From Burkholderiales bacterium (GTDB lineage Bacteria; Pseudomonadota; Gammaproteobacteria; Burkholderiales; Burkholderiaceae_C), in contig CANJKD010000234.1 of NCBI GenBank assembly GCA_947474415.1, positions 1 through 5,172 of the forward strand: DNA of 5,172 nucleotides, given 5' to 3'. Below the pieces are notes generated by a model, which was not told where the DNA came from, did not search any database, and saw nothing but the letters and a program-made list of their open reading frames with translations. Positions 1 to 4,360 of the stretch are shown piece by piece. The position numbers were made by a program, and so were the translations under genes. How positions within the stretch are numbered: the first letter of the stretch is position 1; every line of letters begins with the position of its first letter.

Positions 1-694
1 CCGGCTTGCCGGCGTCACGCACGAGTTCGTGGATCGCGTTGATGGCGATGTTGCCTTGCTGGTGGCCGAACACGATGCCGCCGAGCATGATCTCTTCGCT
101 GAGCTGTTGCGCTTCGGATTCCACCATCAGCACGGCGGCTTCCGTGCCGGCCACGATCAGGTCCATCTTCGAGCCGAGCAACTGCGTCTTGCCGGGGTTC
201 AGCACGTATTCGCCGTTGATGTAGCCAACCCGGGCGGCGCCTACGGGTCCGTCGAACGGGATGCCCGAGATGGCCAGCGCCGCGCTCGCGCCGATCAGCG
301 CGGCGATGTCGGCCGACACTTCGGGGTTCAGCGACATGACGTGGATGATGACCTGTACTTCGTTGTAGAAGCCCTCCGGGAACAGCGGGCGCAGCGGCCG
401 ATCAATCAGGCGTGAGGTCAGCGTTTCGAGCTCGCTCGGGCGGCCTTCACGCTTGAAGAAGCTGCCCGGGATCTTGCCGGCGGCGTAGGTCTTTTCGAGG
501 TAATCGACCGTCAGCGGGAAGAAGTCTTGACCCGGCTTCGGATTCTTGGCCGCCACGACGGTGGCGAGCACCACGGTGCCTTCGATGTTGACGATCACTG
601 CGCCGCCAGACTGGCGCGCGATCTCGCCGGTTTCCATCACGACAGTGTGCTGACCCCATTGGAAGGTCTTGGTAACTTTGTTGAACATGCTCAT
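1..694 (-). CDS. pnp: Polyribonucleotide nucleotidyltransferase (PNPase), N-terminal part, runs off the left edge
   Basis: PNPase is a trimeric phosphorolytic 3'-5' exoribonuclease that degrades mRNA to nucleoside diphosphates and works with RNase E in the degradosome of many proteobacteria. The 231 visible codons cover the first RNase PH-like domain (about residues 12-145) and the start of the following region. Family motifs are clear: [10 protein letters not shown] at residues 79-88 and [13 protein letters not shown] at 94-106, the conserved RNA/phosphate-handling segment of the first core. The full protein is usually about 700 residues, so roughly two thirds lie outside the window, including the second RNase PH domain, KH and S1. 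I chose the ATG at 694 (MSMFNKVTK) because GGAGA at 702-706 lies seven bases upstream. A second in-frame ATG at 688 is possible but more distant. The gene follows rpsO on the same strand, the conserved order in proteobacteria. Confidence 0.97.
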   Translation of the reverse strand, partial: MSMFNKVTKTFQWGQHTVVMETGEIARQSGGAVIVNIEGTVVLATVVAAKNPKPGQDFFPLTVDYLEKTYAAGKIPGSFFKREGRPSELETLTSRLIDRPLRPLFPEGFYNEVQVIIHVMSLNPEVSADIAALIGASAALAISGIPFDGPVGAARVGYINGEYVLNPGKTQLLGSKMDLIVAGTEAAVLMVESEAQQLSEEIMLGGIVFGHQQGNIAINAIHELVRDAGKP

Positions 695-701
695 GGGTAT
701 G

Positions 702-706
702 TCTCC
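702..706 (-). promoter_or_regulatory. Ribosome binding site of pnp
   Basis: GGAGA on the minus strand sits seven bases before the ATG at 694. It decides between the two nearby in-frame ATG codons at 694 and 688 in favour of the first. Confidence 0.7.
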
Positions 707-767
707 GTGGGTGGTGGCGGACACTCGTGGCGACCCGCCGGGTGCGGAACACGACCTTCGGGCAGGA

Positions 768-823
768 TGCCATTCCAGGGGTGTTCGTGTGCGCCGCGCG
801 CAAGGAACATCGGTGGAATGACA
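768..823 (-). promoter_or_regulatory. Long interrupted stem-loop in the pnp leader, candidate RNase III target
   Basis: The minus-strand RNA can fold into one rod. The outer stem has 10 pairs (768-777 with 814-823, one G-U). Next come a 2x2 internal loop, a middle stem with 6 pairs and one mismatch (780-786 with 805-811), a 3x2 loop, and an inner stem of 5 pairs (790-794 with 798-802) closed by a three-base loop. It ends 73 bases before the pnp start. In Escherichia coli the pnp leader holds a double-stranded structure cut by RNase III, after which PNPase represses its own message. Position and shape here fit the same role, but the function is inferred from architecture only. Confidence 0.5.
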
Positions 824-868
824 CGGCAACGCCGGGGGTCGGGGCTCCAGGTCAATGAGAGAAACGCA

Positions 869-903
869 AAGAGCCTGTGCTGGGGGAATCCAGACAGACT
901 CTT
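869..903 (-). terminator. Possible leaky rpsO terminator or attenuator hairpin
   Basis: On the minus strand, 894-903 pairs with 869-878 over 10 positions (one G-U). It is extended by four more pairs (890-893 with 880-883) after one bulged base at 879, closing on a six-base loop. The RNA continues UUUGCGUUUCUCUC, a U-rich but interrupted tract. It lies 90 bases after the rpsO stop and 175 bases before pnp, where Escherichia coli has a partial terminator that lets some transcription reach pnp. The broken U-tract makes full termination unlikely. It may instead be a 3'-end stabilising or processing hairpin. Confidence 0.4.
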
Positions 904-905
904 AA

Positions 906-929
906 GCAAATGTGGCCTTGCCACTTTGC
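906..929 (-). other. Stem-loop in the rpsO-pnp spacer
   Basis: Ten base pairs with one bulged base: 906-910 with 925-929 and 912-916 with 920-924, closed by a three-base loop (917-919). It lies two bases from the 869-903 hairpin, so the two may stack in the transcript. No U-tract follows, so it is not a terminator by itself. Its role is unknown; it may protect the 3' end of the rpsO message or take part in processing. Confidence 0.35.
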
Positions 930-945
930 CTGAACCCTGGGGGAG

Positions 946-965
946 GGAATGTCGAAGACATTTCC
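946..965 (-). other. Stem-loop just after rpsO
   Basis: Eight base pairs with one bulged base: 948-953 with 957-962 and 946-947 with 964-965, closed by a GAA-type triloop (954-956, plus-strand reading). It begins 27 bases after the rpsO stop codon and is flanked by two copies of CCTGGGGG (plus strand). No U-tract follows. It could be a 3' stabiliser for the rpsO message; this is inference. Confidence 0.35.
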
Positions 966-992
966 TGGGGGCTCTGCAGTTCTGCTTCGTGC

Positions 993-1262
993 TTACTTGC
1001 GCAGGCCCAGTTTCTGGATCAGCGCGGTGTATCGAACGGCGTCGCAGTCTTTCAGGTAGGACAGCAGGCTCTTGCGCTGGTTGACCATCTTCAGCAGGCC
1101 GCGTCGACCGTGGTGGTCTTTGCTGTGGGTCTTGAAGTGGGGCGTCAGGTCGTTGATGCGGGCCGTCAGGATGGCGACTTGCACTTCCGGCGAGCCGGTG
1201 TCGTTGGCGCTGCGCGCATGGACCGCGACGATCTCGGCCTTGTTGATGGTGGCGTTGGACAT
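993..1262 (-). CDS. rpsO: 30S ribosomal protein S15
   Basis: S15 is a primary binder of the central domain of 16S rRNA and helps start assembly of the 30S platform. It also contributes to bridges with the 50S subunit. The product is 89 residues, exactly the usual bacterial length. The family core is visible: [10 protein letters not shown] at residues 21-30, and [16 protein letters not shown] at 42-57, which carries the rRNA-binding His, Asp and Ser residues. The C-terminus reads [12 protein letters not shown]. The start MSNATINK at 1262 matches the family. The ribosome binding site is poor: GGAA at 1270-1273, seven bases upstream, lies inside a hairpin. The gene is followed 298 bases later by pnp on the same strand and preceded by a leader of nearly 200 bases. 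Autogenous control by S15 is known in several bacterial groups and is plausible here. Confidence 0.98.
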   Translation of the reverse strand: MSNATINKAEIVAVHARSANDTGSPEVQVAILTARINDLTPHFKTHSKDHHGRRGLLKMVNQRKSLLSYLKDCDAVRYTALIQKLGLRK

Positions 1263-1264
1263 TT

Positions 1265-1290
1265 CTCGTTTCCAGTGGAATGGAACCGAG
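1265..1290 (-). promoter_or_regulatory. Hairpin covering the rpsO ribosome binding site, candidate S15 operator
   Basis: In the minus-strand RNA, CUCG (1287-1290) pairs with CGAG (1265-1268), and UUCCA (1281-1285) pairs with UGGAA (1270-1274). The two helices are separated by one G-A mismatch and closed by a six-base loop. The 3' side contains the GGAA Shine-Dalgarno candidate, and the stem ends two bases before the ATG, so the fold would block ribosome entry. S15 represses its own translation through leader RNA structures in several bacteria, and these structures differ between groups. The assignment as an S15 site is inference; the base pairing is seen directly. Confidence 0.45.
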
Positions 1291-1302
1291 CCACCCTGAG
1301 CG

Positions 1303-1319
1303 CCCCGACAATGTCGAGG
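1303..1319 (-). other. Short stem-loop in the rpsO leader
   Basis: Seven pairs between 1303-1309 and 1313-1319, including one G-U, closed by a three-base loop. It lies between the operator-like hairpin at the start codon and the larger hairpin at 1342-1374. Together they could form a multi-helix junction like the one S15 recognises in 16S rRNA. The pairing is visible; the role is not. Confidence 0.35.
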
Positions 1320-1341
1320 GCAGAGTGCCACGGTTCCGACT

Positions 1342-1374
1342 GCCTTCGCCTGGTCTTGCAACCATGTCGAAGGC
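1342..1374 (-). other. Two-part stem-loop in the rpsO leader
   Basis: A perfect 7-pair outer stem (1342-1348 with 1368-1374), a small 2x3 internal loop, then a 4-pair inner stem (1351-1354 with 1361-1364) with a six-base loop. It is the most stable-looking element of the rpsO leader. Candidate roles are part of the S15 autoregulatory RNA or a processing signal. Confidence 0.4.
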
Positions 1375-1453
1375 GCTACTTGCGCACACCAGTGAAACCG
1401 ACCGGTGCCGTGCTGCTCTTGTCACTTCACGCCGGGAGGCGCAAAGCCGATCA

Positions 1454-1482
1454 ATTATAGCCTGAGGAACTTTGCCAGTCGT
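1454..1482 (-). promoter_or_regulatory. Candidate promoter for rpsO-pnp
   Basis: A perfect TATAAT hexamer lies at 1454-1459 on the minus strand, and the TAA stop codon of the aminotransferase (1455-1457) is inside it. A start about seven bases downstream would give an rpsO leader of about 185 bases. Seventeen bases upstream the hexamer is ACGACT, a poor match to TTGACA, and there is no clear TGn extension. The strength therefore rests on the -10 box alone. TATAAT is rare by chance in sequence this G+C rich, which supports the call. Confidence 0.45.
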
Positions 1483-2618
1483 TCCACGCCCTGTGCCAGG
1501 CGCATCGGGTCGTTGGAGGCGAAACACCAGCGCAGCCAGCCCTCGGCCTCGTCGCCAAAAGCCGCACCTGGCGCCAGGCCCAGGCCTGCTTCGACCACCA
1601 GTCGCTTGGCCAACGCCAGCGAATCGGTATGGCCCGCGATTCGGAAGAACGCGTACATGCCGCCTTCGGGCACCGCCACCGTCACGCCCGGCACCGCAGC
1701 GAGCGCCGGCAGCAAGGTGTCGCGACAGTTTTTCAAACGGCTCACCAGGCCAGGCACGAAGTCGGCAGCGCCCGCCAACGCTGCCAGCCCGGCGCGCTGG
1801 ATGAACACCGGCGCGCACGAGGTATTGAACTCGATCAGCTTGCCAAGGGCGGGCATCAACACCGCCGGCACCACCAGCCAGCCGAGCCGCCAGCCGGTCA
1901 TCAGAAAGCTCTTCGAGAAGCTGTGCGCCACGACCAATCTGTCGTCGGGCTCGGCGATGTCGAGGAAGCTCGGCGCACAGTTCGAGCCCGGCGCATTACC
2001 CGGCGCGAAATAGACCCGTTCATAGACCTCGTCCGCAATGATCCAGGTGCCGGTGCGGCGGCAATGCGCCAGGATGGTTTCCTGCTCGGCGCGCGCGAGC
2101 GTCCAGCCGGTCGGGTTGTTCGGCGCGTTGACGAGCAACACGTTGGTGGCCGGCGTGATTGCCGCCAGCAGCCCGGGCAGGTCGAGGCACCAGGCGCCGT
2201 CGCGCACTTGCAGCGGCACACGCTTCACTGTCGCGCCCAGAATCGCCGGCTGGGCCGTCAGGTTCGGCCACACCGGCACCACCGCAACCACTTCATCGCC
2301 CGGCCCAGCCAGTGCCTGCATCGCCAGCATCAGTGCATTCACACCCGACGAGGTAACGGCGATGCGGCTCGCGGCGACCGGCTTGTGCAGGCCGCTGACG
2401 TAGCCCGACAGTGCCTCTCGAAGTTCTGGCAGGCCGAGGTTGTGGGCGTAGAAGGTTTCGCCGTCCTGCAGTGATTTCACTGCCGCTTCGCGGATGAACA
2501 GCGGCGTCGGCTCGTCGCTTTCGCCGAACCAGAAGGCCAGCACATCGTCGCGCCCGAGCCCTGCGTTGGCGACTTCGCGGATCTTCGATCCGGGCAATTG
2601 ATCGATCACGAATCTCAT
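1455..2618 (-). CDS. PLP-dependent class I/II aminotransferase
   Basis: A cytoplasmic fold-type I PLP enzyme that moves an amino group between an amino acid and a 2-oxo acid. The 387-residue length is normal for the family. Visible active-site elements are NAPNNPTG at 164-171 (Asn168, cofactor ring), DEVYE at 196-200 (Asp196 to the pyridine nitrogen, Tyr199 to the cofactor oxygen), SFSK with Lys236 as the Schiff-base lysine, Arg244 in TGWRLGW for the cofactor phosphate, and Arg363 in WLRW for the substrate carboxylate. Equivalences are by motif alignment to aspartate aminotransferase. The substrate cannot be named from sequence; aspartate, aromatic or branched-chain substrates all remain possible. 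The start at 2618 has AGGGAG at 2624-2629, five bases upstream. The gene is transcribed toward rpsO, and its stop codon lies within the putative rpsO promoter. A hairpin with a U-tract 40 bases upstream insulates it from minus-strand readthrough. Confidence 0.93.
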   Translation of the reverse strand: MRFVIDQLPGSKIREVANAGLGRDDVLAFWFGESDEPTPLFIREAAVKSLQDGETFYAHNLGLPELREALSGYVSGLHKPVAASRIAVTSSGVNALMLAMQALAGPGDEVVAVVPVWPNLTAQPAILGATVKRVPLQVRDGAWCLDLPGLLAAITPATNVLLVNAPNNPTGWTLARAEQETILAHCRRTGTWIIADEVYERVYFAPGNAPGSNCAPSFLDIAEPDDRLVVAHSFSKSFLMTGWRLGWLVVPAVLMPALGKLIEFNTSCAPVFIQRAGLAALAGAADFVPGLVSRLKNCRDTLLPALAAVPGVTVAVPEGGMYAFFRIAGHTDSLALAKRLVVEAGLGLAPGAAFGDEAEGWLRWCFASNDPMRLAQGVERLAKFLRL

Positions 2619-2644
2619 CGGGGCTCCCTGGGCGCGGCGTGGAC

Positions 2645-2661
2645 TTTCAAGGCTCTTGAAA
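2645..2661. repeat. Inverted repeat TTTCAAG-GCT-CTTGAAA between divergent genes
   Basis: A perfect 7-base inverted repeat with a 3-base centre. The right arm is the CTTGAAA of the sigma-32-like -35 element for the Hsp20 gene. The left arm gives the same heptamer on the minus strand, pointing toward the aminotransferase gene. It may be a pair of divergent -35 elements or a regulator site. The minus-strand copy has no convincing -10 at the expected distance. Confidence 0.4.
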
Positions 2662-2681
2662 ACAAAAATGCCGCTGCATAT
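2655..2681 (+). promoter_or_regulatory. Sigma-32 (RpoH) type heat-shock promoter for the Hsp20 gene
   Basis: CTTGAAA at 2655-2661 matches the heat-shock -35 consensus. After a 12-base spacer, CTGCATAT at 2674-2681 matches six of eight positions of CCCCATnT. Transcription would start near 2688 and leave a leader of about 50 bases before the ATG at 2739. The downstream gene is a small heat shock protein, the expected client of this sigma factor. The call rests on consensus matching without a scored model. Confidence 0.55.
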
Positions 2682-2691
2682 TCAGCGGCAT
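2660..2691 (-). terminator. Intrinsic terminator on the minus strand, upstream of the aminotransferase gene
   Basis: A perfect 9-base inverted repeat (2668-2676 with 2683-2691) with a 6-base loop. On the minus strand it is followed by TTTTTGTTTTC, the classic form of a Rho-independent terminator. On the plus strand no T-tract follows. The nearest minus-strand gene upstream is tsaD, which ends 563 bases away with the Hsp20 gene lying antisense between them. The same palindrome overlaps the putative Hsp20 -10 element, so an operator role is an alternative or additional reading. Confidence 0.6.
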
Positions 2692-2738
2692 GGTTGCCGC
2701 ATGGTTCAGCAGCCGAGTTCGATTCTAGGAGCCAGCCC

Positions 2739-3242
2739 ATGTTCGTCCTGCCACGTTACATCTCCCCTCGGGCCGCCGTGCCTGCATTCAGCCGTTCCCT
2801 GGAGCGCCAGCTCGAAGAGGCGGGCGAGCGCCAGTCAGGCCCCACCACCCATGAAGCGCCGGTGCGCACGCCGGCGATGGATGTCACCGAATCAGACACC
2901 CATTACACCGTGACGTTCGACATGCAGGGCGTGAGCCGCGAGCAGTTGAAGGTGTCGATCGAAGCCCCTCGCGTCAGCGTCGACACTGTGGCGGCAACGC
3001 CGGTAGGCACCACCACCGCCGACAGTCCGCCCAGCGCCGTTCCGGAAGCGAGGCGCGCCACACGTGTGTTCTACCGCGAACCCAGCGCCGCTCGCTGCGC
3101 CCCCACCGTGCGCCTGCCAGCCGAAGTGGTCCCATCCACCTCGCAAGCCAAGCTCGACAACGGCGTGCTGACGCTGACGCTGGCGAAGCGGGTCGCTTCG
3201 GGCGCGACGCAACTCCACATCAGCCGAGCGCCTTCCGCCTGA
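2739..3242 (+). CDS. Small heat shock protein, Hsp20/alpha-crystallin family
   Basis: Small heat shock proteins are ATP-independent holdases that bind unfolding proteins in the cytoplasm and form oligomers. The 167-residue product has a short N-terminal arm (about 1-43) and an alpha-crystallin domain (about 44-151). The domain opens with PAMDVTESDTHYTVTFDMQGV and closes with KLDNGVLTLTLAKR, the hallmark A-x-L-x-N-G-V-L strand. The C-terminal tail contains LHI at 159-161, a possible but imperfect I-x-I type anchor. A Pro/Ala/Thr-rich segment at about 84-106 lengthens the loop in mid-domain, where many relatives are shorter. I chose the ATG at 2739 because AGGAG lies seven bases upstream; an in-frame ATG at 2598 would start inside the divergent gene and before the promoter. 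It is the only plus-strand gene here. Sequence divergence makes the domain assignment firm but the subfamily uncertain. Confidence 0.88.
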   Translation: MFVLPRYISPRAAVPAFSRSLERQLEEAGERQSGPTTHEAPVRTPAMDVTESDTHYTVTFDMQGVSREQLKVSIEAPRVSVDTVAATPVGTTTADSPPSAVPEARRATRVFYREPSAARCAPTVRLPAEVVPSTSQAKLDNGVLTLTLAKRVASGATQLHISRAPSA

Positions 3243-3259
3243 GCCGCCCTGGCTCAGGC
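3237..3259. terminator. Perfect hairpin containing both convergent stop codons
   Basis: GCCTGAGCC (3237-3245) and GGCTCAGGC (3251-3259) form a 9-pair stem with a 5-base loop. The TGA of the Hsp20 gene (3240-3242) lies in the left arm and the TGA of tsaD (3254-3256, minus) in the right arm. The symmetry would produce the same hairpin at the 3' end of both transcripts. Neither side has a T-tract, so it may act as a bidirectional 3'-end stabiliser or a weak or Rho-assisted terminator rather than a standard intrinsic one. Confidence 0.45.
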
Positions 3260-4282
3260 CGTTGCGAGCGGCCAGCGGGGCAGCACGTTGAAGGCGTGAT
3301 CGGCCTGGGCTGGTGCGCCGCGTTGCCAGCGCATCGCGGCCGCCAGCGCGATCATCGCGCCGTTGTCGGTGCACAGCGCCAGTTCCGGGTAGTGGACCCG
3401 GAATTGGCGCTTCGCACATTCGCTGTTCAGCCGCTCGCGCAGGCGCGCATTCGCGCCCACACCGCCCGCCACCACGATGCGCCGCAACCCAGTCTCCCGC
3501 AAGGCTTGCACCGACTTGCGCACCAGCACATCGACGATCGCTTCCTGCGTCGACGCCGCAAGGTGAGCGCGGTCCTGCTCGCACACATTGCTGCCGAGCT
3601 TCATGAACTGGGTGCGCACCGAGGTCTTCAACCCGGCGAACGAGAAGTCCAGGTTGCCGCTGTGCAACAGCGGGCGCGGCAAAGTGAAGGTCGATGCATC
3701 ACCGAATTCGGCCAGGCGCGCCAACGCCGGCCCGCCGGGGTAGCCCAGACCGAGCAGCTTTGCCGACTTGTCGAAGGCCTCGCCAGCTGCGTCGTCGATG
3801 GTTTCGCCGAGAAGCAGATAGTGGCCCACGTCGTCGACCCGCATCAACTGCGTGTGGCCGCCTGACACCAGCAAGGCGATGAACGGAAACTCCGGCGGGT
3901 CGCTTGAGAGGAACGGCGACAGCAAGTGCCCTTCGAGGTGATGAACGCCGACCACTGGCCGTCCCAGCGCAGCGGCCAGCGCGCAGGCCACGCCTGCCCC
4001 CACGAGCAGCGCACCGGCCAGGCCCGGGCCGCGCGTGTAAGCGATCTGGTCGACGTCGGCCAGCGTTGCGCCGGCCACTTGCAGCACCTGGCGCGCCAAT
4101 GGCAACACGCGACGGATATGGTCACGGGAAGCCAGCTCCGGCACCACACCACCATAGGCCTCGTGCATCTCGACCTGGCTGTGCAAGGCGTGCGCCAGCA
4201 GCGTCGGTGTGCCCGTGGCTTCAGCGTGAACCAGTGCCACGCCGGTTTCGTCACACGACGATTCGATGCCCAGAATTTTCAT
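3254..4282 (-). CDS. tsaD: tRNA N6-threonylcarbamoyladenosine transferase TsaD (Kae1/YgjD family)
   Basis: TsaD transfers the threonylcarbamoyl group from threonylcarbamoyl-AMP (made by TsaC/TsaC2) to adenosine 37 of tRNAs that read ANN codons, working with TsaB and TsaE in bacteria. The 342-residue product matches the family length. It has the ASKHA fold signatures: the N-terminal [10 protein letters not shown] at 5-14, the metal-binding HHLEGH with His115 and His119, LVSGGHTQL at 138-146, the [10 protein letters not shown] segment at 273-282, and CTDNGAMI with Asp316 as the third metal ligand. The start [12 protein letters not shown] is typical, although no good Shine-Dalgarno sequence precedes it. 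A weak TAAACT at about 4288-4293 hints at a promoter very close to the start. It lies 78 bases after the exporter gene on the same strand and converges with the Hsp20 gene. Confidence 0.98.
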   Translation of the reverse strand: MKILGIESSCDETGVALVHAEATGTPTLLAHALHSQVEMHEAYGGVVPELASRDHIRRVLPLARQVLQVAGATLADVDQIAYTRGPGLAGALLVGAGVACALAAALGRPVVGVHHLEGHLLSPFLSSDPPEFPFIALLVSGGHTQLMRVDDVGHYLLLGETIDDAAGEAFDKSAKLLGLGYPGGPALARLAEFGDASTFTLPRPLLHSGNLDFSFAGLKTSVRTQFMKLGSNVCEQDRAHLAASTQEAIVDVLVRKSVQALRETGLRRIVVAGGVGANARLRERLNSECAKRQFRVHYPELALCTDNGAMIALAAAMRWQRGAPAQADHAFNVLPRWPLATA

Positions 4283-4360
4283 CGTCAGAGTTTAGAACGC
4301 GTCGCGCTCCGCCTTCGCGCGTGGACTGGAGCGCCGGCATCGGCCCGTGCACGAACCGCA

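Noticed and set aside
830..860. Possible pnp promoter with TTGACC on the minus strand
   Set aside because: No acceptable -10 hexamer lies 16-18 bases downstream.
691..1818. Open frame of 375 codons on the minus strand spanning the rpsO region
   Set aside because: It overlaps rpsO in another frame and the end of the aminotransferase gene. The product is Arg-rich and resembles no family, typical of an out-of-frame reading in G+C-rich DNA.
1629..2474. Open frame of 281 codons on the plus strand
   Set aside because: It is antisense to the aminotransferase gene, whose active-site residues are intact. The product is rich in Arg, His and Gln with no recognisable domain.
2598..2738. N-terminal extension of the Hsp20 protein from an upstream in-frame ATG
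   Set aside because: The extension would start inside the divergent aminotransferase gene and before the candidate promoter. The ATG at 2739 has a strong ribosome binding site.
2713..2741. tRNA 3'-end-like string with a TTCGATT T-loop, a possible attachment-site remnant
   Set aside because: The T-stem has a mismatch, the expected CCA end reads CAT, and no matching acceptor strand or anticodon arm exists upstream.
2892..3584. Open frame of 230 codons on the minus strand across the Hsp20/tsaD junction
   Set aside because: It overlaps two well-supported genes out of frame and shows no family features.
4304..4334. Inverted repeat GCGCTCC/GGAGCGC after the exporter stop, a possible terminator
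   Set aside because: The loop is 17 bases, the stem only 7, and no T-tract follows. Such repeats are expected by chance in G+C-rich DNA.
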